DNA of 64,000 bases, from contig OY829539.1 in the NCBI GenBank assembly GCA_963691705.1, positions 49,822,327 through 49,886,326 of the forward strand, read 5' to 3'. Of this stretch, positions 33,946 through 47,125 are shown piece by piece (within the stretch, counting starts at the first letter, position 1; every line of letters starts with the position of its first letter). This DNA is from Viola odorata (lineage: Eukaryota > Streptophyta > Magnoliopsida > Malpighiales > Violaceae). Below the pieces are notes generated by a model that had not been told where the DNA came from, did no database searches, and was given only the letters and a program-made list of their open reading frames with translations. Both the position numbers and the translations under genes were made by a program.

Positions 33946-35039
33946 ATGTATAATACCATGATATCTTATTTGTTCCCAACAATTAATAATTAAATAATTA
34001 ATCAATTAATCAATTAGTTGGTATCTATTTGGCATTATTTATCTTAATTTAATTACTAATTATAATTAGTTCCACGTTCTTAACTTAAAAGCAATAGATT
34101 GCATTATTTGGTGTGTGAGTGATTTGATATTTTCAAGAATTTATAAGATTTGATCCATTTTTATGTACGAAAAAATTATTTATTGTGAGTACGTATGCGA
34201 ACAATATTAATCTTAGATTATACGTGAGAGAAAGATCTATCAGATGAATTTTTTGATGGAACTCATAAGCATAACGTGAGAGAAAGTGCACCGCAAAGTT
34301 GGATTTTTTTTGTTGGGTTTTCTTTCCTCCAATTTCCCCCTCCACCCTAATACGAGGGTACTAAAAAAAATATTATTTTTTCTCATTTTTAAGAATATGT
34401 TATATAGTCTTGTAGTCAAAACAAACAAGACATTATTATTAAAAAAGAAGAAGATGATGAAGAAGACGACGACGACATTGTTGAGATTGTGGAGTTGTCT
34501 CGAGGTTTTTTATTTATTATTATTTTAATTAAGCCATATAATGTTGTGATTCATTAAGAAAAAAAAAGGAAAAAAAGTCACAGGTAGACTATAGGTAGCT
34601 AGTTTCAGGTTTGACTTCTGTTGGTTTCTTTTCGATGCTCGTTGCGGTGCGCAACAACGGCATCGTTTGACCCGATATTAGGCACCGCTTTTATTAGGCA
34701 AAGTTGCAATGGATATAGTTTTAGGAGAGTGCTTGCGGAATGTTTATTGTGGTTCTCTAGTTCGTCTTATTCAATATGAGGTCAGTTTGTTTGAACATGT
34801 TGTGGTCTCTTATCAGAAAGTCGATTTCTTGTCGTTCATGCGGTTCATTCACCTCCATCCAAATTTAATGCTCGGCTCTTTTAAGGAGTTAGCTATATAT
34901 CAACTTGCGCTAATTTATTTTATTTTATTTTTCAATATGGATAGGAGTGTAGATAAAATAATTCAAACTCAAAATATTATTTTTTTATTTTATAAAAAAT
35001 ACCAATAAATTGTAAGTTCGAACTGATCGGAACAAATAC
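33946..35039. other. Downstream spacer of FAR copy 1
   Basis: FAR 3' flank, then AT-rich DNA with a GAAGAC/GACGAC simple patch near 34450-34480 and a small inverted repeat (GTTGC..GCAAC) near 34641-34655. No gene supported. Confidence 0.45.
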
Positions 35040-35160
35040 AATAATTTTCTTTTGTTCCTTCGGGGTAGAAGCAAGCTTGGCTCCCAAAAAACAAGTCCCC
35101 TTCAAAAGATCAACAACATACTTCCTCTGGGAAAGATAGATCCCCTGGCCAGAGGGGGAA
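35040..35160 (-). mobile_element. Ty1/copia reverse transcriptase scrap
   Basis: On the minus strand the frame reads GIYLSQRKYVVDLLK, then FLGAKLASTP, the hallmark end of the copia reverse transcriptase before RNase H. Nothing else of the element is recognisable on either side, so it is a short remnant. Confidence 0.75.
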
Positions 35161-35192
35161 GTGGCTGCCCACCACCCGAAACGACAGCACAT

Positions 35193-36810
35193 ATCCCCAA
35201 AAAAGAGAAAAGATCTCCAAAAACACCTATAAAATTAATTTCCAACAAATGGAAAAAGAAGGAGATGATAAATAAAAGAGAGATATAATGATCAAAAAAT
35301 CTTAAATTTAAGTCTTCTAACTAACTAATAAATGTAAAAACTGACCTTGTAGCAGAAAGGTTGGATGAATGGGTCCCGTCGGCCTGTCGAACCGAAACTT
35401 TTATTTCGTTTCATATAATTGGGAAATAATTAACCGGGTGGTGCGCTGGGCGGACCTTTAAATGGAGTATCTTTCTTTTTATCGAATATATACTGTTGTT
35501 TCCTACCAACCATTTTAGGCATCAACATTCCTCCACGCACCTACGTGTCCATTTCATTAGGTTTGTTTAATATATGGGTGAGAAATGGCTAAGTTTGGAT
35601 GAGTAACTCATATAATTTTTTAAATGGGTATGTAGCAATTTATATTTATTTAATTTATACTCACCTATTAACTCATTTAAATATAATTATTTGTTAAATA
35701 AGATTTAAAATATAATATTTGACCAAAATATATAGATTTTGATCAAGTTTGACTATGTAATTCTGTTTTGATCATGTATACTCAGTTTCGACCATTTAAA
35801 ATCAACTTTGACAATTTAACAATTTGGTTCGGTTCGATCCGATTCTATTTTTTTGGGTCCTTACCGGGACGGGTGCGGTTGTGCGCCCTTTGGGTTTTTT
35901 CTGAATTCTGGTGGCAAAAAAAAAAATTAAAAAACGAATGCACTTCAATTTAGCAAGAATCTCATCACCATTTTCACCTGAGATTCAAACCAAACGTAAC
36001 TTAGGAACAGAACAACAAAACCAAAAGCCACAACTGCTAGGCCAGTTGTGATCTCTCCCAACTGTAGATTGGAGGATGAAGGTTAGAGCTAATGGGAGAG
36101 TGTCTAACATGCAGGTACAAATGCACATTTTTAAAGGAAAAAAATAGAGAGATTTCATAAAATATTGTGATGAAAAAAGTGGGTCATTTTGAGTTATTAT
36201 TTGTGGCAACAAAAGCCAACATGATCCCTATTGAGCTTTCAGCTTAAACTAGGGAACGAAATCACCAAAATGAGACAAAAGGTCAGCTGACAACTCTGCA
36301 ATGGTCTCAAGTAAAATAGCTTGCAAGAAGTATCATACCACTAATATTAGCCACAGAATGGCTAAAACATACAAGGACACTGATAGATGGAGTACTAACA
36401 GAAAATGTGATGAACCACTTTGCTCTTACTACTACAGACACATGACCGGAAAAAAAGTAACAGTAACCACTTCATCCTAATTTGGTTCTCATTGGTATTT
36501 TGTCGAACACTTGACAGGCAACTTTTTCACGTTGAATTATCAAAGAGAAACTCATCAGAATGAAGATAAAAAAAATGAATTGTGAAAAAATTATTTTATT
36601 TACATATTTGTAGAATGAAGATAAAAAATGTAAGAAATTATATGCTCGCACTGAGATAATATAGATGAGAAAAATATACTAGGCTAGGAATGTCTCCGCT
36701 TTTAACCTTTGGTGGTATTCGAACAAAATTAGTCTCATGAAGTTGAGACTTGAAAGGACACAAGGAGAGATTAAAAAAAATAAGACCTTATAAAGAAAAA
36801 ACAAAAAAAA
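35193..36810. other. Spacer, no gene seen
   Basis: Non-coding. A run of imperfect short repeats containing TTTGACC, TTTGATC, TTTGACT and TTCGACC lies at about 35712-35816. The rest is AT-rich without supported features. Confidence 0.4.
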
Positions 36811-36962
36811 ATTAGGGATGTCTTGCTAACTAAACCCTAGCCTCCGCCTTGCAAACCTTAACCTTTCCGGCAAAGGATTACATCTCCGGTTGGCCCACTG
36901 CCACCGGAGTGAAACCATACACCGATATACCCACTGTGGTCGGGGTGAAATCAGCCTTAGAC

Positions 36963-38480
36963 ATGGAGGTTCATAGACCGGAAGAGATTACCTATTACCT
37001 AGAGAACTTACCGTCCCATGTGGATCACAAATCCCTCTGTTACTTGATTACGCGTCGGTGGAAATTACCACAATTTGGGACTTTGATCGATGTCTTCATT
37101 CCGAATCCCAGGAATAGAGAAGGGAAGAGATTTGGTTTCGCTCGCTTTGATTGGGTAGGTAACAGAATAGATATGGAAATTTGACCTTGATAAGCAATTT
37201 ATAGGTGCTTCAGCCATTAGAGGTAGCTTGGGTTGACGTAGAGGGAGAACAGAGAGAACGGATCAGATACGTCAAAGATATGTTCAAAATCATTTTGTGG
37301 CAACCACGAGACGCACATTGTCGAATACTTCTAGACCAACCTCAAGTGTACAGGCCAAGACATTTGCTCACGGGATAGGTAGTGGTTCAGGGACTAGACT
37401 ATTGTCAGATGTGGTGAAAGGATAACCTCAGGTACTGGAAAACAAGAACAGTAGAGTAAGCTTGGAGGGAGGGGGGATCCTACACGGGAAGTATTAGGTT
37501 TGGATATTCCAGTGGATAACAAAGAGTGGTTAAAGAATAGTGCGATTGGGGTCATTCGGAAACTGGAACACATTCCAGAAATCCAAGAACTGGTCATGGA
37601 GTCGGGCTGGATTTGTGAAACGCGGGTAATGGGGAGGGGTATAGTGTGGTTGGAGTTTGACAGGCAAATTGACAAAGATAAGGCCCTAGCAGATGCTAGC
37701 TCTACACTGTTCTCCAAGGTAGTTTCTTGGGAGGACGACATCGCTAAGGGAGGAAGACTTTGCTGGGTACAATGTGTTGGGATTCCGGTTCAGACATGGG
37801 GATATAAGACCTTCGAGAAGATTGGAGGCCGGCTGGGGTCATTGGTGGTAGTGGATGACAACACTCTAGCGAGGAAAAGACTCGATGTTGCAAGGATTCT
37901 TATTTCCACGGAACGCCTTAGTATAAATGAAACCATGCAGGTAAGGGTTGATGGGAAAATCTACGAGGTTTGTTGCCAAGAAGAACCTATGCATGGGGTT
38001 GTTTCTAACATTGACTGGATGGTCGGGGCACGGGCAGACCTTGATGAGACAGACGGGTCCTCGGAGGATGAGGAAGGAGAGGTAGGGACCAATAGGGAGG
38101 GAGAAGAGAATCTAACAGGGGAAGAAAAGGATGAAGACGATCAAGAGGTAGCTGGGAATTTTCGACCAGCCAACGAAGCAATAATTTGGGATGATTTACC
38201 CCTAGTTACGGTGAGGCAGAGGGGAGGTAAAATCAAAAAATTGGTTGGCCAATCGGGAAGCTTGAAAACAGCTCAGTCTGAAGTGAGGTCCGGAGATAAT
38301 ATTCTGAGAGCGGAAGATGATGAGATTGTTCGCATGAACCGGGCGATTGATGCCACAATGGTGGACCCAGATTCGTGGAATGTAGGTAGAATTCTAGCCA
38401 TAACTGAGCACGTGAATGAGGAGGCATTTCATGCGTTTGATAAAGAAAGGTTCACAGCGGAGTTGGAAAATCAAAAATGA
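36963..38480 (+). pseudogene. LINE ORF1 (RRM and DUF4283-like), broken
   Basis: The Met at 36963 opens a frame with an RNA-recognition motif (RNP2-like YYLENLP, RNP1-like KRFGFARF). It breaks near 37185. A second open part, 37500-38480, contains GGRLCWVQCVGIP and RLDVARILI, typical of the plant LINE ORF1 nucleic-acid-binding protein, followed by a highly acidic stretch (EDEEGEVG..EEKDEDD). It ends with TGA 18 bases before ORF2. ORF1p normally binds element RNA. Confidence 0.75.
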
Positions 38481-38498
38481 TAGAACAGTGGTTGCAGC

Positions 38499-41400
38499 GT
38501 GAGCCTATATGATTTAATGGTTCACTTATTGTCGTGGAACTGCAGAGGTTTAAAAGCTACCAGGAATAGAGGTTTTGTTAAACGTTGTTGGCATAGAGAA
38601 CATCTAGATTTTTGTTTGTTGCAGGAGACTAAGAAAGAGGAGGTTGATGACTTCTTCATGCAGACCTTGTGGGGGAATCAGGAGGCGCAATGGGTGTGCG
38701 CTCCGGCAAGTGGACGATCAGGTGGGTTATTATCCATGTGGAGTAGTAGTTCCTTTTGTCTAGAACAGTCCATCGTTGGGGAACGGTATATTTGGCTGGA
38801 AGGCGTGTTGAAAAGAGGGAATTTTCGTTGTGTAGTGTTGAACGTTTACGCATACAATGATGCTGATAGAAGAGGCCAGCTTTGGGATACTCTTGCGCAT
38901 CTAATTGAGAGTAGTAATCACCCTGTTCTTGTAGGAGGTGACTTCAATGAAATCCTATCGCTTTCTGACAGGTTGAATGGTACGGGCTATGCAAGAGGTA
39001 TGGAGGACTTTCAAGAATGGGTGGCTAGATGCAGGCTTCAGGATCTGGGGTTAGTGGGCAGGCGCTTTACATGGGCAAACACTATTTGTAGAAGCAGGTT
39101 GGACAGGGTTTTTATTCAAGCTGGATGGGGCACATTCGTGCAGAGGGATAGGCTTACGGCGATTCATAGACATGGCTCGGACCACACTCCCTTGCTTCTT
39201 ACTCAGGACTCTGTGGACTGGGGTCCTAAGCCATTCAGAGATCAAGGGATGTAGTGGGATGTTGTTGGTTTTAAGGATTTGGTGGAGGTTTGGTGGAGGG
39301 AGGCAGCTATTGAATTCCCAGGGGCGTGCAGGGTAATTCAAAAGCTGAAATGGTTGAAGAAAAAGCTCAAGAGTTGGAATGCAGAAGTATTCGGTAATGT
39401 GGAAAAACGTCTAGAGGCGTTTCAAGAGAAAGAGTTGGCGCTTGACAGGATAGCTGACGAGAGAGCGCTGACAATAACGGAACAAGGTGAGAAATTAGAA
39501 TTGGCTAACGAGATTTGGGTTCAGCAAGGGCGTGCTGACAGGTTCTGGAAGCAGAAGGCTAGAACTCAATGGGACTTGCATGGGGACAGAAATACTGGGT
39601 ATTTCCACAGGCTGGCCAAAGTCAGCATGCTACGGAAGGGAGTGACTGATATTATAACACCGAGTGGGAGCATCTCAGATCCAAACGGGATTAAAAACGC
39701 TGCGGTTCAGCATTTTTCTTCTTTCTTTGCTTCGGCAAGGTAGGAGAGACCTAGAATTCCGATGTTGGGGTTCAGTAGATTGAGTGAGTCAGAGGCAAAT
39801 TGGTTGGAAAGTGAGGTCACTTCAGATGAAATTTGGGAAGTCGTCAAGAGTTGCAACGGGCAAAAGACCCCTGGGCCTGATGGTTTCTCGCTCAGGTTCA
39901 TCCAGAAAGCGTGGGATATTATTGGTCCTGACCTCTGTGTCATGGTTTTGGGCTTCTTTCGATCTGGAGTTTTCCCTAAGGGGGCCAACTTGTCATTTAT
40001 CACGCTTCTGCCTAAGATTAATGCGGCAAAGAGATTTAGCGATTTTCGCCCTATAAGCCTGGTGAGTAGTTTTTATAAAATAATTTCCAAAATCCTTGCG
40101 CGGAGGATGGGAAGGGTGATAGATAAGGTAATTAGTGAGGAACAACACGGCTTCATGAAAGGTAAACAGACGCTAGATTGTGTGATGGCTGCTAATGAAG
40201 TTGTAAATCATTTGAAAATGTCTAAGCAGCAAGGCTTTTTATTTAAATTGGATTTTGAGAAGGCTTACGACTCGGTAGAGTGAAGCTATTTGGAGGAGGT
40301 TATACGGCAAATGGGTTTCGGGGAACATTGGAGGGGATGGATTATGTAGTGCCTTAGTACAACCAGAGTTTCTGTTCTGATCAATGGGTCTCCTTCTAGT
40401 CAGTTTGAGGTGGGTCGGGGGCTTCGGAAAGGGTGTTCGATGTCCCCTTTCCTCTTCAACATAGCGGCAGAAGGGTTACATCGCCTTTTGGTACTCGGAA
40501 ACAGCGTGGGCATGTTAAATGGAGTTGGTAATGAGCAGGCTGGGTGGCGGCTTACTCATCTGCAGTTCGCGGATGATACGCTGATTTTTGTTAGGAATGA
40601 TGAACGGGAGATATAAGGAGTAAAAGGGACTCTCCGCTGGTTCGAGGCTTTTTCAGGGCTGCGAGTCAATTTTCACAAGAGCACGCTTGTAGGCGTTAAC
40701 GTTTGTGACCAGGTTGGAGGTTGTTTAGCCATAAGAGCAGGATGCACATATGAATAGTTACCTTTCAAGTATCTTGGTTCCTTTGTGGGGCTGAATCCTA
40801 GGAGGATTTCTGATACGATCCTAGCTCCATGGATAACCCCAGTGAGGTTAATACAACCTCTATACATGGAGACAAGGCAGGAGACGCTGCTTGATCAAGT
40901 CTTCACGCATAGGATGACATGGAAGGTGGCTTGGAGGAACCTAGCGCAAGGTTTGACATCCATCCGAGTCAACCCTTGGAAGAACGGCGTCAATAACATA
41001 TCCAGAACATATACAAGACCTATTGGAGTCTTAGGAAGGCTGTGTCCAAGTTTCAGAGCATTCGGACAAGTAGATCTCAAGGAGATTCGAGATGACAATC
41101 TCGCACACAGCAGTTCTAGGAGCAGACGCAACAGGCAACTTCGTCGGAACTCAGCCGGCTCTGTACAGGTCCAAATCATGCGATCGACTACTCGTTGGAA
41201 ACTTCAGGATGTTAGCTTTCATTTGGGATAAGATTCAGCTCATTTGGACCAGTGGTTTGAAATTTATGGACGTAAACATTATGGCGTGCAGTCTGTACGC
41301 GAGACAACATACAACTTGAAGTTTCGGCCCAAACCTTGGCCCGATGATGGAGAACTCGACATGGGCTGCTGGAATGTATTTAAATATATTTATATTTACT

Positions 41401-43170
41401 GTAATTATTTAATTAGTTAATTGATTAATTAGTTAAGTGTTTTACTTTATTTAATATTCCTATTTTGGAATTAGGGTTTACTTGTAACCTTATATAAGGA
41501 GCCGCTTGGCCTCCTTAGAAACTTGGCTGTTAATTGATAAATTGAGATATTCTCTTCAATCTCCGCCCCTTGTTCAAGTCGGTTGAACCTTGTTCTTCTT
41601 GAGTCCGCAATACTTAAGTCGTATACAAGTAAATCTTGGAATTGCATTATTGTGTCGTTTATCTTAGTGTGATTCTCACATTGTTGAGTCTAGTCCTAAG
41701 AATCCGATTCAAGACCCTTGACTTGAAATCGATTAGGGCTCTTAGCACAGGTTAGCTAAGTGGTCTAAGCTCGTACTTGTCGAGTTATTTATTTCCGCAG
41801 GAAATCCGTCTTTGAACAAAGATCAAAATTGGTGCTACGCATCCTAAGGAACCAGGATCGTATCAATTTCTAGTTGGGATTTTCTAATTCAAAAGATGAA
41901 GAGTAAGTTGGCTACTTGGAAGGGTCATTTGTTATCAGTTGGTGGTCGGGTAACCTTGATTAAGGCTGCGGTTTCGAGCCTCCCTATTTACAATATGTCA
42001 ATATATTATATGCCTAAATGTGTTCGTCGCAAATGTGAAGGAATTATGAGGAGGTTCATGTGGAGTGGCGATGAGTCCAAAATCGGGTTGACGAAGGTTA
42101 AATGGGAAGAAATTGTTCGATCGACGGAGCTAGGGGGCTTGGGCATATGCAATCTTGAGAATCGGAATGCGGCTTATCTTTTTAAATGGCTTTGGGAATT
42201 ATGCAGAGGGAGCGGGAAAGTGTCGGCAGACATCGTTAGGAGACAATATAGTTTCAATAATATTGGGGATATGTGCAAGTAAACAGCGACTAAGGTTTCC
42301 CCTATTTGGCGTGATATATTCTGTTTATTTATCAGGGGAGGAAACTGGTTTGATTATTGGGTTAGACACCTTGAGCTTGTTGTTGGGGACGGCCGTAAGG
42401 TGTCCTTTTGGTGGGACCCCTGGTACAATAAGACTCCCCTGGCCCTGGTCCATTCAAGGTTGTATAATTTAGCGGTTAATGTGCAAGGAAGTGTCTACGA
42501 GCTTGGCAGCTGGCTTGCGGATCAGTGGCTCTGGAATATCCAGTGGCGTCGAGAGTTATTTGATTGGGAGAAAGACGAATGAGAGTGCTTGGCTCCGCAA
42601 CTCTCGGTGCTTATCAGTTGGCAAGGTGCTGATAAGATCAGGTGGCAGTTGACTACCGATGGGGATTATTCGGTTGGGTCTTGGTGCGCGGGGATAGACA
42701 AACAACGGTTCCAGGCCATGCCTGTTTTGGGGTCGTGCTAGACCAAACTTGCGCCGTATAGAATTGAATTTTTCCTTTGGCTGGCGCTGCGTGAGCGCTT
42801 GGTGACTAGGGAATTTCTATGGAAGCGCAACATGATTGGTGAGGGGGATAATGTTTGCCCTATGTGCAGTGAGCAAGGGGAATCGGTGCATCATATTATG
42901 CTCCACTGTCATAAGACTATGAGCTGCTGGAACGATGTGATGCGCTGGTTGGGAGTGTCTTGGTGTCCTCCTAGGACTATCGGAGAGCTATGGGGATCGT
43001 GGGATAGCTTTGTGGCGTGGAAAGGGGAGCAGGTTCTAGGGATGTGGAGGGTTCTGTTCTATGCGGTGGTCTGGAGCATTTGGCTACAAAGAAATCAGAT
43101 TGTGTTTCGTAATGATAACCATTCTTCGAGACATGTGTTCAATTGTGCATTCTCATTCTGGTACAGGTGA
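38499..43170 (+). pseudogene. LINE ORF2 (endonuclease, reverse transcriptase, zf-RVT), broken
   Basis: The endonuclease at 38499-39254 has NCRG, LQET, GGDFNE, SRLDR and SDHTPL, so its catalytic set looks complete. The reverse transcriptase includes KTPGPDG, FRPISLV, FEKAYDSVE (40260s) and the catalytic FADDT (40568s). After the solo LTR comes SKLATWKGHLLSVGGRVTL (41890s). The zf-RVT part has PYRIEFFLWLALRERL and CPMC..HHIMLHC. In-frame stops lie at 39252, 39741, 40281, about 40348, 40614, about 40756, 42280, 42580 and about 42739. Most sit where relatives have Trp. There is no RNase H domain at the end. Confidence 0.82.
40811..41865 (+). mobile_element. Solo LTR inside the LINE, duplication ATTTC
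   Basis: It begins TGATACGATCCT and ends AGGATCGTATCA, a perfect 12-base inverted terminal repeat. It is flanked by ATTTC at 40806-40810 and 41866-41870. A TATATAAG box at 41491-41498 points to plus orientation. Deleting it with one ATTTC restores the LINE frame as NPRRISSWDFLIQKM. There is no coding capacity; open frames at 40785-41319 are accidental. The family is unassigned, but the first 10 bases equal those of the solo LTR at 4447. Confidence 0.92.
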
Positions 43171-43592
43171 CTGAGGATTCTGAGCATGCATTTCCCTACA
43201 GTTTGGGAATGATGCTGCTGTCTCCGGCTTGGTTATTAGCTTGGGGTAGGGTTGTCCATTAGGAGTTGCAGCGTTTCTTTTCTATTGATTTTCTTATTGG
43301 TTTGCTGGTTTTTTTTGGTTGCTTAGCCGTTTCCTCTGCTAAGGGAACGCCCCCCTGTACATTCTTTCCTCTATCTTGCTGCCATCTTCTTGATGGTTAA
43401 TAAAATTCCTCAGGTTATTGAAAAAAAAAAAAAACAAAGGTTTTTCTTTCTTTATATTTCAAAAATCAGAATTGTAACTTATTAGACCCATAAGATAAAT
43501 TTAATCTCTAGTGAACAAGACCAATAAGATGTTAATTACTTTTTTTCAGTACGTGAAAGTGAAATTCGAACTCAAATTTTAATGGTAGTTTA

Positions 43593-44081
43593 TGTTGGAA
43601 AATCTGCAAAACAAAGTTAGAAAACACCAAGATTGAGTCGCATAGAAACGTTCGTCCTAAAGGAATTTATTTCCCCCAAGATAAAACGATCTCTTCCGAT
43701 TTAGAAATCGGGAACCAGAACAGCAAGAACAACAATAGAATAATAACCAAGAAATAAAGCTCTCAATATAAGTGTAGTATTTTTTTCTCTTGATATATTT
43801 TGGTAGATGGAGTAGGTCTTATTTATAGGGAGGTAAGGATCCACCCAATTTATTGGATAAATTATGACATTATAAGGGAGGATTTGTGGTTACATGTCGT
43901 TGGTGTCATCAAGGAGAATCATGACATATCATGCCATTAAGGATAATGATCACTATGGTTACATGGCCGTTGCACAATCAAGGCCATATATGGTCATTGA
44001 TTTAGAGGATTATAACCAGCCATTTAAGAAGAATGATAATGCAAATCATGACCATTACTACCTTTGTAATATTTTACAACA
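43593..44081 (-). repeat. LTR of the non-coding element, left copy
   Basis: Nearly identical to 46638-47125. The open frames running through both copies are parallel artefacts of LTR sequence. Confidence 0.85.
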
Positions 44082-46637
44082 ATCCTCCACATATTACAAA
44101 GGTTAATAGTAACAATTCCTGGTTAATATATATAGAGTATAACTTTTCGAATCTGGTGTCTTTTGGACTATGAACCAGATCTAGACAAATAAATTTTATC
44201 CTTACAGAAATAATGGTGAAGTTAAAAACTTCTATGAACCATTAGCTCTTTTGTAAGGTAGGGAATCTATTTATCATGTTATACCCCCACAATTCTTGCT
44301 GTTAACGCGGTTTTGCGCGTTTTGACCATGCGCGTGCTTGGATGTTAATGAATGCTCTAGAGATTATGCCACAATCTCATAGGAGCGGCCCCACTCCACA
44401 TTCATATAGGTGATTTCATCAAATGTATCCGCAATCAATACATCACCCATAAGGGATATGAAATCATTAAGAGTTCAAAACTCATCCTCTCAATCAATGC
44501 AGTCTAACACTTCCACACCATAGGAAGGACAATCAATTTTGTGTTAACAGAACTAACAAGTGACTTGTTATTACCCATATGAACCTTCTTCATGGGATCT
44601 CCAATCACAAAGGTTGGGTTCCCATCACTGTTAATTTTCCTAATATGGTTTTAAGTCCCATTCCCCTCGATGTTTAGTCAGATGATCAACCAAATACACT
44701 TCTGACTTCCCATAGTCAACAAAATTAATTTCATCATTTAACAATAGCTAGTTTAACCACATGCAAGCCTTAGCTTGACAGTCACAATGTATTGATACAT
44801 AGGTGTTACACCCAATAGAATTCTCACATGTTGTAGAATTTCATCCAAAAATTATTAACATCACTAGTGGATCATCAAATCTCATCACTAGTGGATTTAA
44901 TCTCATAAAATCTCATTTGAATATAAAATTCAATTATCATCACTGTATTCTCTAATACAGCGGAAACTCAAATTACATATAATACCACAATTCATGGTAC
45001 CTATCATCATTGTATTCTCTAATACAACGGAATCTCAAGTACGCCATTTAAGAGTACTGAAAACCTTGACATCAAAATGTCCAATTCTTGAGAAAATCTC
45101 AACACAAAGTTCTAGTGATAGCATTATGCTAACACATCACATCTCTCATTTATTTATTTATTTTTCCCATTATCACACTTGTGATATCATTGATGCCAAA
45201 AACTCACAAAAGTATTAATTTACTTCATGGCATTTTTTTTAAAAATAAATAAATAAGACAATAATATTCGGACCCCCACATTTGCGAATATTATTCTATT
45301 TGTTTAATTCTACCAAATAAATATATTTGGTACATTCTTAATTTCACACAATTACACAAGAATTAAGATCGAGAGTAAATACCTCTTTGAGAGCACCAAC
45401 ACTTAATATATTCACATCATCTCTTATAGTATTGAGTATAATCAAATTACTCATTAATTTGATCGCAAGCTTCATGAGCGTTGAAACATATACCTTATAT
45501 ATTTCCCCCATAATTAAATTCTCTGCAAACTTAATTAGCTAGACAATTCACTTGATACATACTTGTATCGTATCTGCATCACTAAGAGACATGAATTTCA
45601 TCATCAATATGGTCCTCATGAATGCCCCACAAGTAATTAGACTTTTTTAGAAATTAACTTCTTAAATAAATCCCTCTCATAAAATTGTAATTCATCATGT
45701 ACCATCAAAAATGAATTCTTCGTATTGCAATAGTATGTATAGCAACAACATCAAAATATAAAATCCAATTTAAATTTGGATGTATGCACTTAATTACATT
45801 TAAGAAATTATTTGACTAATTTTAAACATTAGTCTATTGCCACAACATAAATATGTAACTGATATCATACATATAAATTTTAGTTAATGCATCCCATTAT
45901 AACAATATTTATGACATAAATTACTAACAAAAGATCACAATCAATTTTATGGCATAAAGCTTTTCATAAGTCATAAATCTCACCATATTGTTTACTCCTT
46001 TATTGAGCATTTTATATAGTCAACTACGACCAATTTCATCTTTATGGTTTGTTTATAAAACATGGACAAATTGTATTAACATTCCAATGTTAATTCACCC
46101 AAATAATTGTTAGAAGCATATCCTCTTAATTAGGGATACTATTAATTTACCACAAAGAAAAAGAAACTGATACTTATCTGTTGAGCATAAGATGATGATA
46201 TGAACTTTCTTTTCTTTGCAGTTTTAATCGATCCATCACCGTTAAGATAAATTCCTTTAGATTGTTAGAAAAATCTGTCTTAGTTGATCTCTTAGTCAGG
46301 ACATTCTCGCTTGATCAAGACGGTTCACCAGGCAGGCTGAATATCTTTCTTGGAATATCTGCAAAATAAAGTTATGAATCACATGTTATTTTAATAAAAT
46401 TGATAATCACATACCTTAGTAGTTGTTTCTTCATCCACAAAATTGTTATCATTAAGACATAACATATGTATCTACTCTGTTATTGCTCAATAAAAAATAC
46501 CCTCCACAATAATTGGTATCATTAGGAAATAAAATTAAATAATAAAATATTGAGCAATATCAAGACATGACAAACATCTCAAACTCTTATTACGTCATCA
46601 TGTAATTAAACTTTTTGGGAAATAAATTCCTTTAGAT

Positions 46638-47125
46638 TGTTGGAAAATCTGCAAAACAAAGTTAGAAAATACCAAGATCGAGTCGCGTAGAAACGCTAGC
46701 CCTAAAGGAATTTATTTCTCCCAGGATAAAACGATCTCTTCCGATTTAGAAATCGGGAACCAGAACAGCAACAATAAAAATAGAATAATAACCAGGAAAT
46801 AAAGCTCTCAATATGAGTGTAGTGTTTTTTCTCTTGATATATTTTGGTAGATGGAGTAGGTCCTATTTATAGGGAGGTAAGGATCCACCCAATTTATTGG
46901 ACAAATTATGACATTAAAAGGGAGGATTTGTGGTTACATGCCGTTGGTGTCATCAAGAAGAATCATGGTATATCATCCCATTAAGGATAATGATCACTGT
47001 GGTTACATGGCCGTTGCACAATCAAGGCCCTATATGGTCATTGATTTAGAGGATTATAACCGGCCATTTGAGAAGAATGATAATGCAAATCATGAACATT
47101 ACTACCTTTGTAATATTTTACAACA
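46638..47125 (-). repeat. LTR of the non-coding element, right copy
   Basis: Nearly identical to 43593-44081, with scattered substitutions. It is the 5' LTR if the promoter orientation is read correctly. Confidence 0.85.

Larger units (their letters stand above)
36815..43436 (+). mobile_element. L1-type LINE, near full length, decayed and split by a solo LTR
   Basis: Plus-strand non-LTR retrotransposon. ORF1 has an RNA-recognition motif (YYLENLP; KRFGFARF, about 36970-37160) and a DUF4283-like part (37500-38480). ORF2 starts at 38499 with an AP endonuclease, then a reverse transcriptase (to FADDT) and a zinc-binding reverse-transcriptase end domain (zf-RVT). It ends with an AATAAA-like signal and an A run at 43421-43434. 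Removing the 1055-base solo LTR at 40811-41865 rejoins ORF2 in frame. About eight stop codons interrupt ORF2, so it is inactive. The 5' edge is approximate and I could not find a target duplication. Confidence 0.88.
43593..47125 (-). mobile_element. Non-coding LTR retrotransposon (LARD-like), about 3.5 kb
   Basis: Two LTRs of 489 and 488 bases (43593-44081 and 46638-47125), both starting TGTTGGAAAATC and ending TTTTACAACA, enclose 2556 bases with no gag or pol. Flanks are GTTTA (43588-43592) and ATTTA (47126-47130), a five-base duplication with one mismatch. A TATAAATA box in each LTR reads on the minus strand. No clear primer-binding site could be found beside either LTR. It is a non-autonomous or fully decayed copy. 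Confidence 0.78.

Noticed and set aside
40785..41319. Open frames of 75-148 codons on both strands
   Set aside because: They start in or lie within the solo LTR that interrupts the LINE and match no protein family.
36815..43436. Target-site duplication for the LINE
   Set aside because: Only A-rich similarities were seen near the two ends, which are not convincing.
43894..44106. Small open frame repeated at 46908-47165 as a possible conserved peptide
   Set aside because: Its conservation is explained by the two LTRs of one element being copies of each other.
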